DNA of 64,000 nt, taken from assembly GCA_032358255.1 (NCBI GenBank), contig JAULBX010030264.1:1-64000 (forward strand), written 5' to 3'. Source of the stretch: Heterotrichella gracilis (taxonomy: Eukaryota; Sar; Xanthophyceae; Tribonematales; Xanthonemataceae). Both the position numbers and the translations under genes were made by a program. Below are positions 11,729 through 23,500 of this stretch, piece by piece (the stretch's first letter is position 1; each line of letters opens with the position of its first letter). The notes below the pieces were generated by a model. The model saw nothing but the letters and a program-made list of their open reading frames with translations, had not been told where the DNA came from and ran no database searches.

Positions 11729-14700
11729 ATGGGTTCCAACAAGCCCGATCCTATGTCTAGTTTGCTGTTTGACGTTGGGGGCATCAACACTGGGGCTTTC
11801 AGCAAACAGGTTTCGCTCAAGGACCTGAAGTCCAAGCCTGTAGCTCAGCCTGCACAACCAGTGGCACCACAACCCCAAGGCTACCAAGGGCCAAGCGTCT
11901 TGCAACAAACGGGATACTACAACCAGCCACCTGCGTACACACCCAGTGTACCCTCGTACGCTCCAGCTCGTCCTCCAACAGCTCAGACCAGCCCGGCAGT
12001 GGACCCTTTTGCGTCAGTTGCGAGTCAGATCATCACACCCAACTCGTCGTTTTCTTCGCGATCGACGTAAGCATGCTTAATTACATATTTCCATACTTGG
12101 CATCCAGCCCTGCACAGATACGTCTAGTGCTGAATAGTACACACCCCTGGTTTCAGTCCTCTGACCTCACAGACACCTTGCAGGGGTATGAGGAACTCTC
12201 CCTCTTTCACCAGTGGCCAGCAGGAGTTTACTCAAGGTACAGGGCTGGCAACAGCTTTTCAGCACCCGCTTGCCTGCACTGGTTGAACCCCGTATGCAAC
12301 TGTTTCCCCTGTGACTCTGCAGGACCTGTACAGCATGCGCAGCCTAGTCAGCCACTGTACTCTGCTCCACCACCAGCAAGCATGGCCATGCCCTCTTCCA
12401 CCCTAGACTTTGCACCTATGCAAGCTCCAGCTGCTTCAGCTGTCAGTGACGACCCATTTGACCTGTTTGGATCAACATCCACCTCCGCAGCCCCAGTGGT
12501 TCACCATCACACACCCGCCCAGTCTCAGCCTGCAGACTCGTTTGACCTACTTGGTGGCTTTGAAGGGTCGCTAGGTATGATTTGGGGTGTGGTGTGCGCT
12601 CCGTGTCTTTGTGAACCCCGCATCGCTGGTTAATTCATGGTGACTAACGCATTGTGTTGCTGCACCCAGTCATTGAGCACCGCCCAGCGCCACAACAGCC
12701 ACCTGTACCACAACAGCCACCTGCGCCCCCTGCTCCTGTGCAGCAGCCAGCACAGATGTATGCTGTACCTCAGGTAAACTGTTGCCTTTTTCTTGACGAT
12801 TTTGTTTGCTGAGGGACATCAACTGGCCAACTCTTCTTTGCAGTACCAACATGCCTCACCAAACCTGTGCAACCTTGCAGGCCGTAGCGCCGCAGCCGGT
12901 ACCGCAACGCCAACAACCCGTACAGCATGCTGCGCCTGCACCTGCCCCAGCAGCTGTTCAGGCTGAACCCCAGGTGCAGCGGTCAGGCAGTTCACGGAGT
13001 GATGTGTCAAGCAATGGCACACAGCGCAGAGCGGAAGTGGCTCATGACACTGCGGGCACGAGAGACGACGTGTTTGCAGGCGCTATGACAAATGTGGGTG
13101 ATGCTTGTTGGTCTTGCTTTGTAGGATATGGCCCGGCGGGTTGGGATGTCACTGACAGCCCTTGACTTGTTGTTGCAGAAGGGCCGGAATCTGGATGTTG
13201 TCAGTGCGGAAGCTGCGCAAAACATCAGCAAACAAGCCAAATCGATGTTTTCTGGTGGCACAAAGTGGTTGGTCAACCAAAGCAAGAAGATTGCCAAGGC
13301 TACCAAAGAGAGTGTGTCCCACATGTCGAACGTGGTTGAGGAGCGCATGGGTGGAAAAGGTGGGTCAACTTGGCATCGGCCTGTGCTGGCTATGCAACAT
13401 GCTAGGCTTGCCACAAGGCATAGCATGGCATCTGTGATCTCTTTCTTCCATGGTCATCCTGGCCATACATCCATGGTTATGCATCAATATGCACCCATGG
13501 TCATGCAGGCACTGGCAAGGGTAGCAGCGGGTTCAGTACCGACATCGACGGAAGCCAGGTGTCAGAGTACCACCTCCAGTGGGCCACGCAGCTGGGCACC
13601 ATGTCAGATGACTCGCGCATGGCAGCCATGGAGGCCATGAGTGAGGAGGACCGCATCATCGTGCAGCGCATCCTGGATGACCACACAATTGCATCATCCA
13701 CGCTCCCCAAGAAGCAGCAAACAAAGGGCAAGACGCGGTTTGATGACGGGTTCTTCAAGGAGGTGGACAATAGCTTGGCAGAGCGGCCAGCTGCAGCGCA
13801 GGTGTGCACTGTGAAGCTGCATTGGCTAGCTGCCTGCAATTGGTTGCGCTTCTTCAGATTTGCACTGCATCCCACCGCAGCCAAAGCATGGCTTCTGCAC
13901 CTCCTTAAAATTGCTACTGATAGGGATATTGCACTTGCATAGGTGCAGCCAAGGAGACCAGTGGAGCAGGCCGCCATTGCCCCAGTACCTGCTGTGCATC
14001 ACCCGCCACCACCGGCGTATGCAGACCTCATGGGCGATGTTGGGGCCACCACCTCCCACAGCGTGCAGCAGCCAGCGCAACAGCAACCTGCGCCAGCGCC
14101 TGCGCCTCCCCCAGCACCAGCACCAGTGCCAGTGCCAGCACCTGCTGCTCCAGAGGTACTCACTGCACGTGTGCTATGACGGCGTTGAAAAGCTGTGGAT
14201 CTTGCGCAACTGCAAGCAATGTTTCGTATCTGCATGTTGCTTCTTAATGGACGTCTGCCGGCGCACCAGGGCGTGTTGCGATACGCGTCCCATTGCGCAG
14301 CTGATCATGCACCTCTGGCGGATTGCAGGTGGACTTGCTTGGCATGTCTTCTGGATCATCCTATCATCAGCCGGCGGCACCTGTAGCTCGGGCGTCGGCT
14401 GATATAGACCTCTTTGGGTCTGCACCAGCAGCAGCAGCAGGAGCTGAGCCCGACTTCTCAGCCATGTTCGAGACATCCGCCCCATCTGCGAGCGCGGGTG
14501 CATCCCTCATGGCTGGGTTTGACGGGCCGGAGGTGTCAGAGGAGCACAAATCCCTCTACGTGGAGAAGGCGAAGGTGTGTGCCCCTCCAGTGCGTTGCTG
14601 CCCGTGACTATCCTCATCCATCAATCTGCTTGTATCAACGCAATGGGTTAAAGGGCATGTGATTGCTCCACCACAATGGTCTGACATGAGCCGGGGCTTG

Positions 14701-15555
14701 GCGTTTGTGTGATTGTATCCAGCCTATGTAAGGAGCTTATCTGTGTGCCTGTTCAGGCTGTTGATGCCAATGAGCCCGAGTACCGCAAGCAGCTGCGGCT
14801 GCAGCGGGTGCAGCAGAAGCACGAGCGCATGAAGCAGCAGCTGGCTGAGAAGGTGGCACGCGAGGAGGCTGAGGACCAGGAGAAGGCCACCCGCGTGGAG
14901 CTGCGCGACTCCTACAAGCCCAAGGTGGATGCGTGGAGCTCTGGCAAGAAGGTGCGAACGAGGGCAATGCAAGGGACTTGCATGGGGCATGTGCTCATGC
15001 AGGCTTCATTGTCAGGTCTGTTCTGGATGGGAATTTAACAGCAGGATCAAGCGCCTTGGAGGAGTTAGTATGCCACATTGTAGAGCAAAGGTGGCATGCA
15101 TGAAATTACAATGCGCCCCAGACAGGGGGCCACATTTCCAGTTACAGTGCTCTGGAACCAACCACCCGGCAGATATCTGCAATGCAATGCACTCTGATCT
15201 TGCCAGGTTACTTTGGCCCAGGGACTGAAGTGCCCATGTGATCATGAGGCATCAGCAACCATTAACAGCAATGAAGTTTGACCATGGAAATGCTCATTTG
15301 CAGGACAACATCCGGGCTCTGCTGAGCACTGTGCACACCGTGCTGTGGGAGGGCAGTGGCTGGACCGCACCCAGCATCTCAGACATGGTGGAGCCTGCTC
15401 GGGTGAAGCGCGTGTACATGAAGGTCAACCTCATTGTGCACCCGGACAAGGTGAAGCAAAAGGGGGGGACTGTGGAGCAGGTGGCCATTGCTGACATGGT
15501 GTTTGATATACTCAAGACAGCCTGGTCAAAGTTTGAAGAGAAGGAGCTGCGCTGA
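11729..15555 (+). CDS. auxilin-like J-domain protein (clathrin uncoating)
   Basis: Recruits Hsc70 to clathrin coats. Eleven exons: 11729-12066, 12184-12236, 12323-12574, 12670-12773, 12881-13093, 13125-13359, 13509-13801, 13943-14155, 14329-14574, 14757-14951, 15304-15555; 2394 nt, 797 residues plus TGA. The C-terminal 83 residues are an auxilin J domain: IRALLSTVHTVLWEGSGW, VKRVYMKVNLIVHPDKVKQK (HPD motif) and VFDILKTAWSKFEEKELR. Before it is a basic/acidic coiled coil (exon 10). The long disordered N-terminal part carries repeated clathrin and adaptor motifs: VDPFASV, DDPFDLFGS, DSFDLLGGF, VDLLGMSSG and DIDLFGSA. Exons 6-7 encode a conserved-looking helical block (SKQAKSMFSGGTKWLVNQSK) with no name I can give. 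The ATG at 11729 was preferred to upstream non-ATG frames. The J domain makes the family call firm; the exact partner set is inferred. Confidence 0.9.
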
Positions 15556-16718
15556 GCACAGCTTGTTGCCAGGGATTGGTGACCACGTCAGGGTAGCCAA
15601 GGTCTGTGTCCAATATTGTTGTTGTTTCTGCTGGTACTGTCTAGTTAGGTGTACAGGATCATCTTGTGTCTGCTGGGGGTTCATTTTGGGGTTTTCTGGA
15701 TCAGCATCCAGAAAGTGGCTAGTTTCCAGCAGGAAACATGGAGCCTACCGTGCTTCAATGTTTCAACTTGTTGGTTTCTTTGAGGGCCAGCATTAGTGAT
15801 TAGTTTGAAAATGTCTGCCAGCTCAGTTGCGATTTGCGCTGACCGTGTTCTGCATTCTGAGGGCAGCGCGTGTCTCAGTATTGTCTTTTCCATTGACAAA
15901 AGAGTGAAAGACACCACACGTTGCCATGTCCGATGCTTTTTGTACCTTGTGGTATGCAGTGATGGTGCTGGTTCAATTGAATCCCCGTTGTGCTACCTTG
16001 TTCTGCGATTCATAAGAGGACCAACCTCTGCAGACTGTGATTCCCTATCTTAACAGTATTCACTGCAACCCTGTTCCGCTCCGGAGGGATGCTTGGTCTT
16101 CAATTTCTTGAGGGGTTGGTGGTTTCACCACCGTGTGCTCCAGCTATATAATAACTACAAACTTCCATTAATTGGGAACCTCCGGCAGTGCCAAGTCCCG
16201 ACGCCAAAGCACAGGCTCGAGTTGAACTTGCCCACATTGGCTCATACTATGCAACACGCTATCAGCGTCCTTGCTGTATCCACTTCAAGTAAACATTCCA
16301 CTGCTGTTTGCTTCCTTGAACAAAATAATCATTAATGATTGTTATTTCCTGACTCCCTCGTGAACATAGATAGATAGGCCTCCCTGTCCCACCAAGCATT
16401 GGAAGTTCCATAAAGCAGGATGAGTCTGTTCAGACCAAGCCCTGCTTTCTTTACTGCGTCGAAAACATAGTTATCTGGCGAACAAGCGAACGTGCGTCAA
16501 CAGCTGCAAGTTGCTTGTGGGTTCACCTCTCGGGTCCTGCTTGGCCTATTAGGCACAGTTGCTAACACACATCTGTAGCCTGTAGCGCTCTTATCGATAT
16601 ATTTGCCTGCAGTACCGACAAGCTTCAGTGCTGCCTTTGGAACACGAAAGCTATTCACCTGTGTTCTGTTGCATGTGATGGTTTTCAGTATTGCGCCGCA
16701 CCTGTCTAGTTGTTAACC
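15556..16718. other. intergenic region
   Basis: 3' flank of the auxilin-like gene and promoter side of the RGG/WD40 gene. No open frame with family resemblance, no repeat and no RNA gene recognised. Confidence 0.5.
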
Positions 16719-19098
16719 ATGTCCTCGATGGACACGGGAGATGGGCCGGGGTACAGGGGCAGAGGGAGGTCATACGGTGGTAGAGGATACGGCCAGCAAA
16801 GGAACGACGGTGGTGGTGGCAGAGGGTTTCAAAATAGCGGTGGCAGGGGCTTTCAAAACAGTGGGGGCAGAGGCTTTCAAAACACAGGAGGCAGGGCGTT
16901 CCAAAACAACTGGAACTCGGGTGACTACCGTGGAGGCGGTTCACCACAACGAGGAGGTGGCCAACAAGGCGGTAGCTGGCGTGGTAGAAGTGGTGGGAGC
17001 TGGGGCTCGGCAGGTTGGTCACCACATCTCATCACCCAATGCATGCATATGTGCGCAACTGCTAAACTGGCAGCAGCTGGTGGCAGCATGGCTCGCACGA
17101 GGCAGCATCCACACTCACTGAAAGAAAATTGCAGTTCGTTTTGGTGTATTTGACAAAGCGCATGGTATTGCAGCACAACGAGGGCGGGGAAGAGGGTACA
17201 GGGGGGGCAGCAGAGGCAGCAGAGACAACCAGGCCAAGGATGTCACTTTTGTTGGCATGCTAAAAGGCCACAAGGGGACTGTCACCGCCATGCTGGTATC
17301 GCCAACCCAAGAGGTACTTCACAGTAATATGCACTTATAGTAATGCTGGTAAACAGCCGCCTTGGCTAGGCCGCGACAACTGACAACAACTCCTGTGCAG
17401 CTCTACACAGGCTCAAAAGACAACAGTGTGCGAGTATGGGATCTGACCACTCGAACGGTGAGTTGAAGTTGCATAGTGGCATGCAGCACATTGTGGATGT
17501 TCTGTCATATGTCTTTTCCACCATTGTGTGCTCTGCAGTGCAAAAGTGACGTCAACGTGGGTGGAGCAGTCGACAGCTTGCTGTTGGAGGGAGGGTTCCT
17601 GTTTGTTGGCATGCACCTGAACAACCAAGGTTCCATCAAAGTGTACAACACCGCCACGGGTGCAATGCAAGAGCTGCCAGCGCACCAGGTACAGAGGCTT
17701 TGTTGGTGCTGACTGACTGAAATTCGGAGCCATTTGGCAAGATACTGGGGCGATGGGGCGATGAGGGGTGCTGACTATTGCCATGTTTACAGGGCCAGGT
17801 GCTTGTCATGAAGCTCATCCAGGTCGCGGACGCCCCTTACTTGGTCAGTGGCGGGACCGACAAAACCATCAAAGTGTTCAGATACGATGCAGCGACAACC
17901 CAGTTCTTCCCTCAGGTAAGGGCAGCAAGCAGTGCCTTGCACTCAATAAATTGAAACGGAATAAAGATATTCGGCTTGTGTTTATACTAGCAGAGGAACT
18001 GCTATGAACTGCTATCTAAACCATTCCATTTCATCTCAGGCCTGCTTGGAGGGCCACCAAGGGCCAGTGCAGGCTCTGTGCTACAGCGCACCATTTTTGT
18101 TTTCAGCGGACTGGACGGGCGCCATCAAGGTAAGGTGACGCACATTCTTAAATTATTACTAGTAAGTAATACCATAATTATTCATCATGATTACTAATAC
18201 TATCATTACGAGCGTTCCGGCACAAAAGCCAGACGCACATACTTAATCAAATTGAGTCAATACTGCATGTTGGCCTATGTGGCTCGCTTAGACACCCCTC
18301 GCTGCAGGTGTATGAGACCCAAAGCAACCAGTTCGTGCAGACCATCCCTTCTGCGCACAGTGGAGCAATCATGGGGCTGGTGTTCTACCAGGCAAGTACA
18401 CCAACATCTGGCACGCAGTGCACCTTTTGGTTGGTGCTGTGAGTTGTAGTTGGATTAATAATCACCGATTGTACTTGCACTTGTTTGCGCTTAATGGCCA
18501 TTTAAAAATATGATCACGATTATCATCCACCCAATGGCAGACTAAGGTGTTCCGTGGTTCCTTGGTGACAGACGGAGGGCATGCCGCCGTGCATACTGAG
18601 CTGCTCCTTGGATGGCAGAGTGAAGGCGTGGGCATACCAGGAGCAGCCCGCCATGGATGCAGTGCTGTTTCCTGAGCCGGCATTTGTACACCCAGCTGGA
18701 ACTGTGAGTCCCATCCCCCACCCCCCATATCTATTGCAGTACTGCAAACACCGACATTATATGCTTCTAGACAGCTTCCCCATGTTGTTGAAAAACAAGT
18801 TGGCCCATGGAAACAGCAGTGCATATTAAGGTAGTCACTTGCTTATTTTTTTTGTCCCTTGCAGGAGAAGAGCTCGGGCTTGCTTTGCATGGACGGCTGC
18901 AAGGACGCTGCTGGTGGCGACATCCTGTTGGTGAGCTGCAATGAGGACAACATGATCCAACTGTTTGAGCTGCCCGCGTTCACCGACAGGGGCATTTTGC
19001 CTGAGATCAAGGATGCCCGCTCGGTGACGACAGCCAACCAGTACCTGATCGGAGGCGATGACTACGGAACTGTCAAAGTGTGGCAATGGGCCCACTGA
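16719..19098 (+). CDS. RGG-rich WD40 protein of the ZFWD type
   Basis: Nine exons: 16719-17013, 17174-17313, 17401-17457, 17539-17688, 17793-17915, 18040-18129, 18308-18391, 18572-18703, 18865-19098; 1305 nt, 434 residues plus TGA. Residues 1 to about 120 are Gly/Arg-rich with four copies of a GGRGFQN-type unit, as in RNA-binding RGG tracts. Residues from about 125 to the end form a WD40 propeller whose order matches plant ZFWD (CCCH/WD40) proteins: LKGHKGTVTAM, LYTGSKDNSVRVWDL, VNVGGAVDSLLLEGGFLFVG, LEGHQGPVQAL, ILSCSLDGRVKAW, LVSCNEDNMIQLFELPAF and GGDDYGTVKVWQW. The CCCH finger that normally precedes the propeller is not seen; the RGG tract stands in its place. Intron 7 (18392-18571) starts with GCAAGT, a GC-AG intron. 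RNA binding is inference from the RGG tract. Confidence 0.87.
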
Positions 19099-20502
19099 TG
19101 CTCAGCACAGATCGCAGATTAGTGGAGATCTTATGCTTGGCATCTCCACACACATTGAGGCCCATTCTTTCAGTAGCAGCTAGGTTGCATTTTTCTCATG
19201 GACAACAGAGAGAAGAATGGTTGTGAGACATCAGCGCATACGCATGCGCATTTGGCATACTTCCTACCAGTATAGCTGGCCAGCACGTTGATTTCCTGGA
19301 CCCTTGCGGCAGCAACAGTTATACCAGTAATGACGAATCATGAGTGCATTAGGAAAAAATAACGATAATTTGGTTGTGACTGCTATGCATATCGTGGCGC
19401 TGCAAGATGTAGGATCGTCGCGTCTTTACACCCACGTTAGCCTACTGTGGGTAGTAGTCAGTGGAATACATCAGCGTGGGTGTTCCACTGTCATCACCCC
19501 CATGCAACTGCATGCAAGGCTTGGCCATGTGAGCCATGGAGCTTTTTCTTGTAACAACCATTTGCAAGTCATACGAAGCGGTTGGGCCATGTTGAACATT
19601 TTTAAAGCTAGCAGGCATTGTGCTTGGATAATGTAATCACCGAGAGTGAGTCTAGTATTTGGGAAACTGCCAGGAATTGCTGCAGCTCACTGTGCGCAGT
19701 GCCGCCAGCTCGACTGCTGGTAATATTAGCTAGGTATTTACTGGGGCGACCAGGTCCTGTTATGACAAAGGGAGAAGGGAGCGCACTGTGTGACACATGT
19801 ATTATGCACCCATGAGTACTGGTCCCTGCAGCTGCAGCAACTTGCAGTGCCTGGCCCATTTACCACAATGAATCCCCGTGGCAGTCAATGATCTGCATAA
19901 TTGGCAGCCACACTGCCATGGTGAACAAAATTATCATTACACTGGCAAGCTGGGGACAACTAACTGGCTGTACAGATTGCATTGGATGCCATTGCTGAGC
20001 AGAAACAGCTGCCAGCGCCACAATCATGACGGCAGTACACTGGCAACGCTCGAGGCAGCACACTTCCCCTGCCACACTGTCAACAGGGCCCCCTGGCAAC
20101 CCATCATGTGGACAAAGTCCATGCGCGTAAAAACTGAAGGTAATGCAACCAACGAGGATGACAGACACGGCGGGATATCAAGCGTCACCCAATAAACGAT
20201 TATCCCATGGAATATATAATGATTAAAACCTCGCAAACTCAATGTGACACACTGTGTCAAAGGCGCGGCGAACCTCGTGCTGCGCGTGCAACAATTGGTT
20301 CACCCTACATGCCACCAATCCTCCAGCTAGAAGGCTCTACTAGCATTACACTGGTGGCCGCGCACAAATCTCATGCATTTACAATAAACACCCCACGCAA
20401 TCGGCATACCCCCCCAAAACCCTGACTCCCTGTCAGTGACAGTGCAGGCAATTGGCCGCGTGCAATGGCCCCTGGGTGTTTTGCTGGGTACCCGATCCGC
20501 TG
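19099..20502. other. intergenic region between convergent genes
   Basis: Lies between the stop codons of the WD40 gene (plus) and the myosin gene (minus), so it holds both 3' UTRs. A TGTAA, the usual green-algal polyadenylation signal, is present in myosin sense about 120 bp after its stop (ttaca near 20378-20382). No other gene seen. Confidence 0.5.
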
Positions 20503-23500
20503 TTATCCAGCGAGTGCTATCTTCATCTCTCTGTGCAGGAAGTCAAAGCTCTTTGCCTCCTTGAGCATGGGCGGCACAGGGACCTCCCCGTACAGGTCCT
20601 GCAAGCCAGTGAAAGGGTTAGGGTTTAGGGTTTCTAGCATGGGAAGCCTCCCGGTACATGTCCTGCGAGCAGTGCACCCCAGGGTACACAGCGATAAAAG
20701 CAGGACTCATGGCGCCTAGCTCCATCACACAAGCCAGGCAGCAAGAGGTTGCCCACATGGGACCGCCATGCACCATACTGTTGCAATATAATACGCAATT
20801 GAGCCGCATTCCAGTCGGCATGGAATGGCTGGAAGGGGCGATTAGGACAACATTTGGAAGGCATCCCAAGCCATTCAGCTAGAAGATATGGCCAAATTAT
20901 AACAAATCTACCACCATTCAGGTCGCACCTTGTCATCCATGAGCGTTGATATGTCGTCCAGTGAGAATGGTATGCTGGAGTCGTCATCCAGCAGGAAGGA
21001 GTGGCTGGCAGCAGAGTTGTTGTCAACCATCAGCTGCTTCATGCGGCTCAGCACCTGGGGCGACAAAGCAAGCATATTGAAAACTAAATTCCACCCGCTT
21101 TTTGCAACCTGGTTACAAGTTGTACACATACACCGGGTGGTCACTCATATACAAATAAAAGAAAGGCTCAAAAGTCAAGGGATCCGCTTATGCTGCATTC
21201 TACCTCGTGCCACACCATTTAGGTTTTGGATCCTAGGTTCATTTTCATGCCAGACCATTTAGGGTTTGGGTTTTAGGGTTTACCTCGTGCGACACCGTCT
21301 CCGTGCCGTATCTGTCATCCCAGTACATGGTGCTGATGCGGTACAGCTGCTGCACGCTCAGCACCGGGCACAGGTCGTTGGTGATCTCCTCGAGGCTCTT
21401 GCGGTGCTTCTGGTGGATGACCAGGAATGTGACAGCCTGCGCAGGGGAAGGGTTTAGGGCGCTGAGGTTGGGGTTCCGATGGGTTTTGGGTTTAAGGTTA
21501 TGGTGGAGGACCAGGAAGGTTACGGCCTACACCAGGGGCAGGGTTTAGGGTTCATGACGTAGGGTTTTAGGGTCCAGGGATTGATGAATATAGGGGCAGG
21601 CCGCATCACAGCCCCCGCTGGTGTAGTGGCGAGCAGGGTATCAGCATGCAGTGACAGGCATGACGACTCTACCTGACGGCACCGTGCAGACACCATTTAA
21701 AACGTTTCTTGATATTATAATATACAGGACTTCATGTTTAAAGGGGGTGGGGGGTGGGGGGGGCAGTTTGCCACTCCACCACCGTCACTCAGCTGTTCGC
21801 CCCTCACCTGGCGGATGTACTTGAGCTCCTCCCACGACTCGCCCACCCACTCCTTGCCGGCCCCATGGATCCAGTTCTCCACCTCCGCCAGGCCCGTCTT
21901 GACGTACTCGCCGTTGCTGAAGCTGCAGCACTCGCGGCGCAGCAGCAGCTGGTTGAACAGCTGCACGTTGACGAAGGAGAAGAGCTGCTGGAACAGCTTC
22001 TTGACCAAGAAGGAGGGCACAAAGTTGGCCTTGAGCGTGGCCAGCAGTTGGTCAAACACCGACAGGATGTTGCCCCAGTGGGGGCTCAGCGTGTGCTGCT
22101 GCGAGCCGCCTGCAAGCGGGCCAAAAGGGTTTAGGGTTTATTGCTTAGGATTTAGGATTGAGCGTGTGCTGGTGCGACCTGCCAGGCGGCGAGGTGCAAA
22201 TGAGCGATGGGCAGATGAGCGCACTGCAGGTTCAGCGTGTCAAGAATCGTGCTCGGTTGCCATGCAAGCCCCGTTGGGTAGCAGAGCAACCCCCATTCGC
22301 TGGGCGGTTGGGTAAGCATGACCAGGCGAATACGCACTGGCAGCGCCAGTGTGGCATGTGTGGGCCTCCAGAAGTTTCAACCCAGCCATTGAAACCCTAC
22401 ACCTCAAACCCCAAGCTAATTGATTTTGTAACGTGCACTTACCAGGTTGCTGCGAGGGTGGCGTGGAGGTTGGCCGCCGCGTGCGCGTGCTTGCGGTCCT
22501 TGGCGCGTGTATGCATGCCGCCAGCTGCGGCGTGATCTCCTTCTTCACGTTGTCGCGCAGCATGGGGAAGATCTTCTGCACAAAGGCGTCCAGCTGCTGC
22601 TTGAACAGGAGAGCAGGGTACTTGGCCTCAACCTGGCACATAGGGAGGGGGGGAAATAAATTACATGAAGAATAAGGACACGGTCAGCATCTTGAAACAC
22701 AGCGGCGCTGGCTACTTGGCCTCCCCCTGGCGTATATATGACAATAATAAACATTGATTTATTAGGGAAAAGATGTGCAGCCTGCATGGAGTTTTAGCAG
22801 CCGCATACAGAACTTGGCCTCCACCTGGCGGAAATAATGAAATCGCTATTGGATACTCATCATCCCAGCAGGACTTAGGCTCGCGCAGATCAAGTGATGA
22901 CAGAGACGCTGCCAGGACCTAACTGCTTGGCGCCGCAGCAGCACCTTAAGCATGTGCAATGGCTAGGATGCCTGCAACCAACCACCGCACGCACCTGCCG
23001 GAAACCGCCTGCGCCGCCGCCGTGGATGGATGCCTCCCCCCCTGGCGGTGGCGAGGACATGAGCCCTCCCCGCGAGAAGAAGCTTGTGAAGCTGCCCTGC
23101 TTGCCAAAGAAGCTGCGCCTGCAGGGTGGCGGTTAAGGGTTCAGCGCGGGGACACAATTGCAGGCATGTTCTTCACCAGTCTTGTGCTGTGATGCGTGGC
23201 CAACACACAATCACTGCTCAACCCATCTCGCTGTGTGAGCTCATGGCAGCATGTGGGTGGCAACTGTGAACATTGGGGGTCTTTCAACCCCTACCCTTCA
23301 GCTATCGCTTGGGGCACTGGCTGCACCTGGATGTAGCCCCCAGCCGTGGCAGCCTTGACATTCCTGGAGCATATACGCCCAAACCCATAGACCCTCCCTT
23401 CTGGATGTGCCCTAACTTCAACAACCCCTACCCCACAACCTACCCGCCAGCCGCCGCCTGCGGCGTGGGCCGCAGCCGCTGCGTGTAGTTCCCCCCCGAG

